Part shown: piece after piece, positions 25,200 through 48,200 of the stretch
Position numbering within the stretch: the stretch's first letter is position 1
How the letters are laid out: each line of letters starts with the position of its first letter
Source of the DNA: Nymphaea colorata
Taxonomy: Eukaryota; Streptophyta; Magnoliopsida; Nymphaeales; Nymphaeaceae
DNA: 64,000 nucleotides
Direction: 5' to 3'
Assembly (NCBI RefSeq): GCF_008831285.2
Contig: NC_045138.2
Span: forward strand, 27,437,934-27,501,933
The notes under the pieces: model-generated
Told to the model about the DNA's origin: nothing
Seen by the model: the letters and a program-made list of their open reading frames with translations, nothing else
The model's database searches: none
Made by a program: the position numbers and the translations under genes

Positions 25200-27224
25200 A
25201 TGTATGAACTTTATATGACGAAAACGTCCTCACTCATAGCAGATGGTTTACAGGGACGCCACATTCCACTTTGCTCGGCTGATGGAAGTGAAACCTGAGT
25301 GGGGTGGGCTGGGCTCGGCTGGGTTGGGTTCCTGCCCTTCCGGAGTATCCTGATCTGGACAGGACACGGGCAATGGATGCTACTTATGGGCTTAGCTCAT
25401 CTAAGCTTGTGTGTGTTTAATATTTTATCATCAGGTGTTTTTGTAACTCAATTGGTTGCATGGGTGTGGTGTGGTTGCTGGGAATGCCGCGGACTATTTT
25501 AAAAGAAAAAAGCTGATCTAGTAGTAGAATTTGCATTAGACTGCGGTCTCGCGGCGCTTGGCAAAGGGATCAATTCTGAATTCTTGGATAGATTCATAGA
25601 ACATTATATTATTATGTTTCTTGTCAAACAACACTGTAAACACGTTATATTAGGGCTGAGCCCTGGGCCGAGCCACTGGCGGGGGCCTAGGACCTAGCCC
25701 GGTATGGGGCCGGGTTTGGGCCAAAGAAAACCCGGCCTGCGTCAGCCCTGGCCCGACCAAATCTGGCCCGTTAAGGATTACAAAATATTTTTTATTGTTT
25801 TTAATAATATATATTTTATTACTAAGAATTATATTTTATATTTAAAATTTATTTTATAATTTTAAAAAAATATTATTTTATTAAAACCAGGCTGGGTCGG
25901 GTTGGGCCCAAGCCCGATTTTTGGGCCTATCCTGGCCTGGTTTTACCGGGCCAGAACCGCTCGGCCCGGCCCATCCCTAGGCTATATTGCTCATTCACTT
26001 TTGCTTGTGATTGGTTACCTCGAATCTGATCCCCCCCACAAAAAAAAGATTAGGGCACCAGCTTTAAATCCATGCTTTCAAATTTAAGATTTGGAATAAA
26101 CTATCACCCTTCAAGGGTGCTTGATGGAAAGTAAACCCATTCATATGACTGGAGAATTTTTTTAAGGAAAAAAAATGGTGCACCCCCTTAAGGCCATTTT
26201 TTTCATTCCAAATGAGTTCAAGGTAAAATTTCATACTTTAAGTACACCCTGATTCTTTTTTCTTTTCTTTTTTTTTTTGCTTTTTTTTTTTTGCAAAAGT
26301 TATCAAATGCCTTAACAAGAACACTATGAGTATTTTATGAATCAACCCCAAATTCATGGAACACTAAAAGTAGTGTAGTGTTTCATGAATCTGTCTAAAT
26401 TTTTTAGATTGATTGATGAAATAATGTTTCTGCTATGCCTATGCCTTATAACTCCCAAGTGAAAACACATTGAAACTTGCAGAGCTCTGACCATTTTTTA
26501 CCATGTAAAAGTTTCCTAGCGTGAGGGCGCTCAAGATAATGCTTACTGGTACGTAAAGACTGTTCATTATGACGGAGAAACAGCTAATAAAACAGAGTTA
26601 CCGGAGGAAAAATAAAGGAGTGGGTAGCCACCACTATTCGTAACAAGGACAACGCCGTGAGAAGGCTGAAAGAATGGAACGCCTTTATGAAAAACGTCAT
26701 GAGTAGAATGCAGGAATTTGGATTTTTGATCCGGGGCCTTACTTCAGTGCCCTTCTTGTCATCTGCTCTCCAAAGGGGAGGTGCCACCTAGAACCATCAC
26801 AACATTTCCTATCTCCAATTTTGAAGATGAATGGCTGGACTCCAGTTTTTCATATATAAAGTTACAAGAAAGTGGATTATCATCTTATTCATGCCATACG
26901 CATCATGGCAGATAGACAAGTACAGTGATTTGTATCAAATAGAAAATGATCCACCTAATCTTTCTACATGGGGCCATTTTCTATCTTAAACAAATATTTA
27001 TCAAATGGGGAAAATTACACTTCTACTAAACATGCGCCTATTTTACAAACAACCAGAGCTCTCTTGCTCAACAGGCTACTAGACAAATGCTCCACAACAA
27101 ATCTGCTCTGCAGGATGCTGGCCGTCGAAGTCCATCCACGGATGCAGAACAAAGCGATCCAGTTTTTCAAAGTTACTACTGAACAACAATATTCTACTCC
27201 TTCGCAAAGGCTTCTAGTTAACCA
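25200..27224. other. Intergenic region between RPL28 and the GDH-like gene
   Basis: It contains the GC-armed element at 25651-25979 and poly-T rich DNA near 26250-26295. The final few hundred bases are presumably the 3' untranslated region of the minus-strand GDH-like gene. I see no further gene. Confidence 0.6.
25651..25979. mobile_element. GC-armed, AT-centred hAT-like MITE (copy 3)
   Basis: The left end TAGGGCTGAGCCCTGGGCCG and the reverse complement of the right end TAGGGATGGGCCGGGCCGAG form a good terminal inverted repeat. The flanking 8-mers CGTTATAT (25643-25650) and GGCTATAT (25980-25987) agree at 6 of 8 positions, consistent with an aged 8-base target-site duplication. TAGGGNTG ends plus an 8-base duplication are the signature of hAT-type elements. 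The centre (about 25770-25880) is almost pure A/T between GGCCC-rich arms. At about 329 bases it has no coding capacity. Confidence 0.65.
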
Positions 27225-38539
<11,315 letters not shown>

Positions 38540-39260
38540 CCCTAGCACCCTCCCTGATATCAACATTCAGTCTATCAAACTACCCTCAGAATCTCACTTC
38601 ATATGCTTGATCCTGCCTATATTCATACAAAATTTTCAGGCCCTCACTTGAACCCTAAAGCCGGAAATTCAGAGCATGAAACAGCAACCCAGTTCAGACA
38701 ACCCCCGTTAACTTCAACAGCAATAACCTCAATACCTTCCCACCAAACCCATTCCAAGTACACACGTTACTGCGAACCAAAAGTACAGCCCCCACTTTGT
38801 TCCTGATCGCCAGAGCCTTCTGCCATCGCTAAATCTTCCCATTCTTCTCTCGCTATCAAGTAATTGATCCTCTAATCATTCCCCGCCCTCTCTCTTCCTA
38901 AAATAATCTAAAGAAACCCATGAATCACCATTTTCCTTGCCAACCAAAGACTATAAAGTGAAAAAAACCAGAAACCGAACAATCAAAATGAATTATCCGA
39001 GGAAAAATCCATCACCCACCAATAAGGAAGAAAGCCTACGCGTGCTACGAATCATGGCGATCGTCAGAACCCACAGCCAAAATCACCGAAGTACCTGAAA
39101 ATTTGACGCAAAGAAATGGGCACCCAAGTTCCACTGTTGAGCATTGGGTGATTGTTGGACAGGCGGAAGGGAGAGAGCGAGGTAACGAAAGAGTATGTGC
39201 GCATTAGAGCCTTTTCTCCAACTGGGTTTTACTTTTAGCAACGCCAATTAATGGATCATC
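38540..39260 (-). promoter_or_regulatory. Leader region and probable 5' leader intron of the GDH-like gene
   Basis: On the minus strand, TTTTCAG^GTACTTCGG at about 39094 is a fair donor and GATATCAG^GGAGG at about 38555 a fair acceptor. Splicing them would join a non-coding exon to the start codon at 38539 and remove an upstream in-frame ATG at 38566. Transcription would then begin near 39200. This is inference from splice-site sequence only. Confidence 0.45.
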
Positions 39261-41857
39261 AGAACCGTAACAGTTTGCAAGGCAGGGACGATCATCAATG
39301 TCCTGAGAACTCCCACCTTCCCGACTCTCCTCCCTTGCTATCCCGCCACTTCCTCGCCGTTGTTTCCCCAAATAAACTAACTCACCGGAGGGGAGTCCCT
39401 CTCTCTTTTCCCCAGTTGAGTGTTTTTTTGGTCGAACTCTTTCCGTTGAAATTGTTAGTAGTTCATAGTATATAAAGAGCTCCCGGGATCTTAAGAAGTC
39501 AGCATATAACATATTGGAGAGCTCTATAAATAAAATAAACTTGTTAACTACCTAAATTGATTATCTATCGACAACATTGATAATTCACAAGTTCAAATTA
39601 TTTCTTTAAATAAATAAGTGGAGTGTAGATAGATGGTATATCATAGGTCCGACTTTCATGGGTGTTATTCTTTTATAATCATAAATGATGAAATTGTGAC
39701 ACTTTATTAAAAGTGAATACTAGTCCAACAAGATCTCTCTGCAGCTTAAAACTCCACAGACAAAGCAATAAGAGGAGGCCCTAATGCCTCTCTTATGAAC
39801 TTTTCACCCAAACAAGCATAAGCACTTCATAGTTTAATATTAACAAATTAATGGCACATGCAACGCCATGTAAATAGTGAGGTTGACCATAATCAATTCC
39901 AATGTCCTTTATTTAATTCATTCATATAATTCGTTATATGCTTGTGCGTGTGTGCATGCGCAATATGTGGTCAATATAAATATGAAAATCACATTCGATT
40001 TTGGATAATCACCTTTTACATGTATTGGATCTCTTAAATTCACAGTCATTGAATTTATAATTTCCGACACTAGATGAAGCCAGAAGCCCTCAAATATCGT
40101 GCATAAGTTAATAAATAACATCCCCCAAAGTGTGCATTTGAAACATATTATAAATAACTTTTACTAAATACAAGTTCATGAATAGATTAGTATATGCATG
40201 TGATTTTGATAAAGATAATGAGCAGGGATCTCAAACAATAGAAGGCAAGGTTGGAACTTGGTCCGAAGTATTCTACTCGTTCCTCATAATATGTGCATCG
40301 AATTCTATATATCTTAAGCCACATTTTTTTGCTGTGTTTGTTTTATGAGGACCCCAAGCAATAATATTTTGTTTTTCTGGTAGACAAGGTACCGTAACAG
40401 ATATTTAAACAATATGATCCAACTTCACGCCGGCCAAAAAAAAAAAAACATAACAAAATTGAACATCAGTTCGTAGTGTTCCCTGTTTGGTTTCAAAATC
40501 TAGTGAGACTCCTGCCATTGTCCTTAAAGGTTTCGCATGGGCCTCCAATACAATATGATATTCTCCAATCGCAATATCATAGTCTCAAATATAGTTTTTG
40601 AATTTTAAAAGGGCAAGGTTTTTCTTGATATAATACAGTGAGCTTAAAAATAAAGGAAAAAAAAGGGAAAAAAGCACGGCAAAACTTTTTAAAAACTTAC
40701 AAAAAAAAAAATGAAAGACTAAGACAACATCAAGAACTAAAGATGCAACAAACAGAAATAAAAAGAATGAAAAACAGAAAAACGTTTCTCCCTTGCAGAA
40801 AAGTTAGTTTAGGATGGAGTTCCTCTCAGTTAACGACGTGGTGTCAAGGGATCAGCAAGATAGGAAACCGAACCTTATCTAACATCCCGACAAGTTCATA
40901 CGTAAAGTTCGATTTCTGTACCGTCATATCTAAATTCGGCTGCTATAGATTAAGAAAGATCCCACGAAGTCGAATCTGTTAAATGGCAAACCATTTGCAT
41001 CCCAGAGGCAACTCGTACAAAGAATAACTGAAAAAGGGTTCAAGGAATACGTAAACATTACGTCCTCAAACACTCGATGTGCGTGAACGTTTGCGTGTGA
41101 GGAAATATTTCCACCATCTGATTTAAGGGACGGTTGACAGCACGAAAACATTATGCAGGCAACCGACTTTTCTAGTACCAATTTCGAGGGGGAAAGTTGT
41201 CGAGAAAAATAGTCGAAACTTTGCTCCAAATTTTGGCCTTTACTGTAGTTGGAGATGAATCTTTCACGTGAGATGAAGCTTCATCAGTGATCCGTTTGGT
41301 AGAACCACTAATTACTTTTTCAGATGTTTCAGGAGCCCCTAACTTGTTTCCTCAAAGAGACGGTTGCAAGATAATGACCTGACCTGACGAGATCATGAGA
41401 GGCAAATGCACGGTGCCCGACAACAATGTGACCGGACCTGAGTTAGTTTCACCTGAATTTATTCGGGATTTTGGCCCCCTTTTTCCACAAGTTCCTGTGG
41501 TTCAGACTATGCCAAACCCAGAAAGTGGCATTTTCTGCTAAATACAGTCTGAGGTGTAACAATTTCTGCAGCAGATCTTAACAATTACAAATTTACATGG
41601 CATGGATGACCCTGTCAAATGATTAAGAAAAAGAACAGATAGTTCAAGCATATTGAAAGTCGAAATCTGTCCATACTGCACAAGTAGATTCACAAACATA
41701 ATCAAATTACGGCTGCAACACCAAATAGAGGTAAACTCTCTAACAATTTGCAGGCTACATAACGCTTTAGTATAACCCTTCAGCTTGCAATCATCCAACA
41801 GTTTATAGTTTTCTTCCAATATATATTTTTTTATGCAGTTACTAAAACCAGATAATG
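39261..41857. other. Intergenic region between the GDH-like and F-box genes
   Basis: I find no gene. The open frames are short and unsupported. The last few hundred bases up to 41857 are presumably the 3' untranslated region of the minus-strand F-box gene. A-rich DNA at 40640-40780 explains the lysine-rich frames there. Confidence 0.6.
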
Positions 41858-44033
41858 CTAGCTAGAAGAAGCTGCACTACCTCCATACAGCTCACTCCAG
41901 CTTCCCCATTTCCATCTAACTCTGGGGAAATCGCTGGTACACCTGGAAATGAGACAGTTGCGAACGTCCTGGCCCACATCACAGTGTATGAACAGGGCCA
42001 CCTCTGCCAATGCGGCAGATCGGGTTAATACAAAGGAAATGAATGAACAAACAGCATTGACATCCTTTATCAGTAAATGTACAACTAGTTTCTTCAGATG
42101 CTCCCAGCTCCACCAAATCTTAAGGTCCCCTTTGTAGAAGGATTCTTGTAGTTCAGACCAAGCCACAGGACCAAGAGAGAGGGTCCTCACATTCGTGGCA
42201 GCACATACTACATCCTTGAAGCCACGCACATCCTGCTTGAGAGTGCCATGCGAAACGAAGAAAGAGGATTTCTCACATATCAGGTTTTCAATTGTTTCAG
42301 TTCCTGAAAACAGGGGAATGATCCCAAAAAGGTCTGCAGACTCAACGCGCAGTGTCCTTAAGTTGAGAAACCTTTCCACTTCGAAGATGTCACCTATGTT
42401 GCTCATTGACAGGAAGAAGGAGAACAGTGATGGAGCCTTCAGAATGAACCTTCTTGGTTTCACGCATCTCAGCCTCAATTCAATAAGATTAGGTGTGTCT
42501 ATAGTCAGCGAAGTTGGACAATTAGATGCCACCCAGTGACAGGTTTTGAGCTCGGAGAACTGAAGTTTTGGATCCTTAAGCCCGCCAACATCAATTAGGT
42601 TTAGCTTTTGCAGAGCTGGAAAACAGGAGTTCAGACAATCGAGATTTTCATCATCTAACCTTATATACTCAAGCGTCAGGCTTGTAAGCATGGGCATTCT
42701 CTTCATCCTCTCTACCGACAACCAAGCATTCTTCAACTCCAAGTTGAGCAGCACACTACCTGGAGAAAAGGAACAAAAAAAATTGAGAATTTTCTAGATG
42801 ACAATTTCTAGAGCCTTTGATCAATTTAATATTGACAGTGTGATCTTACTTCAAGTCCTAACACCAAGGCATGCACACACATACACAAATGCTACTCAAA
42901 CTGCCCAATTAACAATCAGAGCGACCTGCCTAACATAAGGAAAACTGCATACCCGCGGAGACATAAGAAAGCTTAAATATTATCCTGAAGATCAGACAGG
43001 TAGATACTCATGATTTATCTTCCACCAAGACTCTTCAATGCGCAATCCAAGTTACAAAAGTTTCAGGTTCCTTTAGTACAGACTGTTAAGCATTGAGTCC
43101 GCCTGCACAGTGTAGCAGGACCTCTTCTTTTTCGACAGCATTACGATTTAAAGACTCATCTTTTCCCGATATGAATTGGAGTAGAACTGCAAAATCATTG
43201 CTTGCAAGTTAAACACTTCAAAGTTCAAACTATTATTCTGTTACCTGTAGTACATTATTGACCAAGATAATAACAATCAGATTTATTTTATAATCAAAGC
43301 AATGGGACCAACAGGACTGCTGCTTCTATATTAACTAGGCGAGATCCTGCCACTCGTTTCAGGTATTTAGCAAATTATGCATGCCAACAAGAAGCTTAAA
43401 CACATAAAAAGTTGTACTTATAGACGCGTGTTTTTCCTTCTTCCTGTCGGTAGATTCCGTTTATACTTTAACAGAAACTTATCGAAATTGGAATGATAAT
43501 AGTAATTAGTAAGGTTTCTGGATTAAATGATAGTGGTTGTATGTGTGAACAAATTTGTAAATTTTTACACAATCAACAATCAGAGAACAGTTGCTCAGGG
43601 TGCAATACAAGCAACTAATGGCAACTTCTCTGCTGCCTGGATTTAAGATCCTAACACAAATTTTACAAACATTGTCTAAGGGCCGTGAGGTTAATAAGAT
43701 GACAAAAAATGGGTTCTCTAGTAACATCTTCCACCTAAACTTACTCTAGCGGATTATCTTGTATGTTTTTATACATTATAGCTTAGATTATGCTTATTAT
43801 CCCACCCACCCATGGGGATCCTCAGCTGCACCCACATACCCGAAAAAAAAAGGTCAAATCGGGATTTTGCACGATGAAGCATAATTTTTTTTGAAAAGCA
43901 AAGAAGTCCAGATCTAACCCAAATTTTTTCAATTGAATTGAACACGCTATCACCATCCGAGGAGAGTTCCTCTGGATTCAGGAAATTGTCCACAAATTTG
44001 GGATAGAAATTTTCTTGTCAGTACCTAATAGTA

Positions 44034-44078
<45 letters not shown>

Positions 44079-44532
44079 CAGACTCACAGTAGCTGGAGAC
44101 GACCGCTAGCACGGTGGATCTGCGCCAGCATGACTGGGGCCAGTAGCTCGAGATCGAAATCGATCTCAGTCCCCCGCAGGTGGCCGGGATCCAGCCAGAA
44201 ACGAATCCCACGTCCACCAGAAACAGGTCGTCGTCCTCCTCCCTGCTGCCATCTCCGAAAGGCCCGAGGCGTGGCTCGTCGACGGCGACGCGGACCGCTT
44301 CAAGCCGGGTCAGAGGCCTCAAGAACCGGCCGGCGAGAGCCGTGAAGGGAACGGCCGTCGTGCCGCTGGTCTGGTGCTGAGAGGCAAGAGGGGAGGAGAC
44401 GATGGAGACGGAGTGAACGAGGTACGAAAGCGCACGAAAGGTGCGGGAGACGAGGCGGCAGCGAGCGAGGTCGCGGGCGTCGCTCAGGCGCCCCAAGATC
44501 TCGACGATCAGCTGCTCCGGAAGCTCCTCCAT
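41858..44532 (-). CDS. F-box protein with leucine-rich-repeat-like region
   Basis: Two coding exons (44532-44088, then 42759-41858) separated by a 1328-base intron give 448 residues. The N-terminus MEELPEQLIVEILGRLSDARDLARCRLVSRTFRAL is a clear F-box (about residues 2-45), the part that binds SKP1 in SCF ubiquitin ligases. The rest carries irregular leucine-rich motifs (LTSLTLEYIRL, LQKLNLIDVGGL, LIELRLRCV, LRTLRVESADL, VRTLSLGP, LKKLVVHLL) typical of plant F-box/LRR proteins that select substrates. The first in-frame ATG is taken as the start; the open frame before it has no ATG. The overall layout resembles the Arabidopsis F-box/LRR protein At4g29420 as I recall it, so that orthology is only suggested. 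Exon 1 is much more GC-rich than exon 2. A (CT)n tract on the transcribed strand follows the donor closely. It is head-to-head with deoxyhypusine synthase. Confidence 0.88.
44038..44080. repeat. (GA)n tract just inside the F-box gene intron
   Basis: An interrupted GA run begins 8 bases inside the intron, after the donor T^GTGAGTCTG (minus strand). It reads as CT-rich in the transcript. Confidence 0.9.
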
Positions 44533-44962
44533 GGCCGCCGCTGCACCAGAGGCCACTGGCAGAGGAAAGAGAGCCTCGGCCGTCTTCTCCTCTTCTACTC
44601 CGGAGGTTGCGGGCGGAAGCGGCCAAGTGGTGGTCCACGTGGCTTCAGCGCAAAAGTAAGAATTGCGACTCGGTGATCCAGTTCATATAGTATCGGAATT
44701 TTGTATCGACTCAGAATCACGGTACGGACACCTCCAGTTGGGTTCTGGATATCGAGTTGTACCCCGTTATCCATTTGGGTCACGAGTTTTAGGCTGTAAA
44801 GCGTGGCAACGACGCAACGGGAAGCCTGGTCTCTCCCCTCTCCCGCGTAATCTCCCGCCTTCTCTTGGCGGCGTTCCCGGTGCCGCTGGCCGGTTCTCGC
44901 CGAAAAGCACCGCTTCCGCCATCGCGGCCTTGGCTGTGCAGCCAAACCATTTGTATTAGAAG
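44533..44962. promoter_or_regulatory. Shared (bidirectional) promoter of the F-box and deoxyhypusine synthase genes
   Basis: The two start codons face away from each other and are only 430 bases apart, so both leaders and promoters must fit here. The F-box half is GC-rich. No clear TATA box is visible for either gene. Confidence 0.65.
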
Positions 44963-45170
44963 ATGGACGGTGTAAACGACAAAAGCGTCGTCGAGTCTGT
45001 CCATAGCATCGTCTTCAAAGAATCGGAGTCCCTCGAGGGGAAGTGCGAGAAGATCGCGGGTTACGATTTCAACAATGGCATCGACTACGGAATGATCCTT
45101 CGCTCAATGAGGTTTACCGGATTTCAGGCCTCGAATCTTGGTGACGCCATAGACATTGTTAATCGAATGG

Positions 45171-45218
<48 letters not shown>

Positions 45219-48200
45219 CCTCTCTAGTTCCTTCAGTTATTGGCCTAACTTGGGGTTAATGTCCCTTAGCTGTGAATCATAACTTCACCTAAATTAGTTC
45301 GTTATTTTTGTTTGAAGTTAGATTGGCGGCTTTCTGATGAACCCATAACCGAAGACTGTGACGATGAACAAAAGGTGTTGTCGTTCAGGGAATCCGTCAA
45401 GTGCAAGGTGTTTCTTGGGTTCACTTCGAATCTTATTTCCTCAGGATTGAGAGAGACTATTCGGTTTCTTGCCGAGCATCACTTGGTAATCGTTTTTACA
45501 TTCTGAAAAATTATGGAAGTTATGCTATTCAGTGGGTATAGCTCATTCTTTTTCAAGCTTACATTCTAAACTTTAGCGAGTTCTGATATATGACAGCAAA
45601 GGAATTTGTTTGGCACTCATTTGGATTGTATTTAATCTCTTTCTCTCTTAATTTTATCGCTTGAAGGTTCATACCTGAGTGGTCATAATTCATTGGTATA
45701 AATGCTGGTTTGCTTTTTCTGAAGAACGTCTCTAAATTGCGTTACTGGGGGAGCCCCATCATCTTTTTCCTGATCTTAAGTTGTTGGAAAAAGTATAATT
45801 TGGATACAATGGACAAATGTCGTTATCAGTTGTCTTTCCTCAACAGCTGAAACTGTATATCTTTAGTTCACTTTGTTATATTCGAAACTTGTGCAGGTTG
45901 ATGTATTTGTCACCACTGCTGGTGGAATTGAGGAGGACCTTATAAAATGTCTTGGACCAACATATAGAGGCGAGTTTTCTTTACCCGGCGCTTATTTACG
46001 GTCAAGAGGAATAAACCGGATCGGTAACCTGATGGTACCTAATGATAACTATTGCAAATTTGAAGATTGGATAATGCCTATTTTTGATCAAATGCTGCAA
46101 GAACAAACAGAAAAGGTAACACCCACTTTGAAAAGTTTAGTTCTGTATCTAAGATTGTGAAGAATCTTAAGGGACTTATGAAGAGAGTTGATAAGTGGTT
46201 GTTTGTTCTAGCTTCTAGCCTTTTTGAGGCTGAAATTGAAGCTGCTAGGGGGTGGGTTGGGATCACTGCCATACCTAGAACTCAAATCTATTGTGGGAGT
46301 CGGCTGTGTCGTTACAGTTGGTATCAAAGTTGGTTTAATACTTAGACCTAGGGTCCTACATACACTAACGTGTATGCCTTAAAGGGGTTGGAATCTAATG
46401 GCCCACTTTGAGAAATTTAGTCTTGTATCTAAGATTTGTGAAAAATCTTACTGGGCTTATAAAAGAGATTGTTAAGTGTTTGGTCTCATGGTTAATAATT
46501 TTTTGGAGTTGAAACCAAAGCTGCTAGGGACCAGGTTGGGATCCACCGAACCAGGAGCTCGAGGCCCCGAGCCCATTGTGGGTGTGGGCCGGCTTGTTAT
46601 ATGCTTAGCCCTTACCAGCTCTTTTTTTTCTTGTCACATGCATTCACTTTGCTGTGTGATGGGAATGCCTTATCAAATTAGGCATAAGTGGAAAACTAAG
46701 GACTCATGTTGTAAGTAACACAAGGTGTTGTACAATATTTATGTTATCTAACGTAACTATGAATGTAAATAATAGAACAATCGACTTTGAAACTGGTTTC
46801 AGGGGCACAACTATACCACATCTGGTGTAACTTATGAGACACCCCCATATCGTGTGTTATGGTATGATATCGGGTGTAACTTATTTAAAACATAAAAAGT
46901 GTCCAAAAACTATTCTTTTAATTTAAAGTTGCACAAATTTTGTAAGATTGAATATTATTCCAATGTGAAAGTCATTCTTATACATCTAAAAGCAAAAAAG
47001 AAAAAAAAAATCGAGCTTGACTCATGCAATAAAACTAGTACTTTGGTTCCTCTTATGAGATATTATTTTTATTCAGAAAATAAAAAAAATAAAAATTCAA
47101 ATTTTGTCACCTTATGGCTTATGGTGCTTAAAGGCTCCAAGGAGTAAGTCATAGATAATGAAGACTTATATATTTTGATATACATTTAAGTATTGGGGGT
47201 AGTTTAAATGGTATGCATGTTGTAACATATATTTATTCTTTTTATGTTTATGCAGTTCATGTTTTTTTACAGAGATTATCTTTTTCCTTTTCTATTATTT
47301 GGATTTTTCTGGATTTTAATTTTTTGTGAAATTCTGATATTAAAAATTTAAATTTGTAAATTTTTACATTAAGTTATGTATCTAAATTTCAACCTGATCA
47401 TTACAGGTTACGGTACACATTTTACAACAGTGCCGAGGACCCATAGGCCACATTTATGAAGGCACTTCTTGCAGCAAAATTGGTTGACCTTTAATCTGTT
47501 GTTCTCTTCCAAGTTAACTTTGTCATGTTTCTGGATATTACTCTGTAAACTTAGCATAATACTTGTGTGTAGTTGTCAAATTGATGTGCCATACGAGCAT
47601 CAGTGCTCTGGGGTATTGTCATTATCGAGTCATAGACTTGCTTTCTAGTAAGCCCAGTGACATTTATAAAAGGAGTAGAGTGCTTTAATAAACTTATAAG
47701 AACTGAATGTTTGTGTTTTTTGTCAATTGTTCTTAAGTTCTGCTCCTATAGGAATTGAGAAAAAGTGGTAGTGCTGAAGATCCTAGCTTATAGTGATTGG
47801 TGTGATTCACAAATTGATAGTACTTGATTTTTCATTCCACAGAATATTATTTGGAGTCCATCCAAAATCATTGCCAGACTTGGTCAAGAAATAAATGATG
47901 AGAGTTCGTACCTTTACTGGGCTTACAAGGTAAATGTGTGGCATCATGTTTCATATACTACACTTGTCTGTTTGAAAGCAAGAGGAAGAAAAGAAGTGAA
48001 TGTAGACTTGTATTTGTGCTCTTTTTCATCTCTAAAGTCGCTGTGCCTCTGATACACATCATTTTTTCTTGACATTTTATTCTTCATTTGACACAGTACT
48101 TTCTGTTTTTTATTTTTATCCAAGGACAGCTCATGCAAGAACATGAAACGGTTGAATGTTAAATTTTGTGGAATTATGTTAGAACTTGTGAAAATGTTAG

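Noticed and set aside
38540-38566. Earlier ATG (MLISGRVLG) for the GDH-like gene
   Set aside because: A likely intron acceptor lies between this ATG and MNSAMDEIN, so it is probably removed from the mRNA.
40638-40982. Lysine-rich 114-codon frame on the plus strand
   Set aside because: It is translated A-rich DNA without homologous features or splice partners.
44533-44556. Upstream extension of the F-box protein to 44556
   Set aside because: The codon there is GTG, not ATG. The first in-frame ATG at 44532 gives the normal F-box N-terminus.
44595-44945. Frames in the F-box/DHS promoter on both strands
   Set aside because: They overlap each other in GC-rich promoter DNA, several lack an ATG, and the first ATG of each real gene lies outside them.
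46476-46718. 80-codon frame in DHS intron 3
   Set aside because: It lies in the second terminal repeat of the candidate TRIM and has no retrotransposon protein motif.
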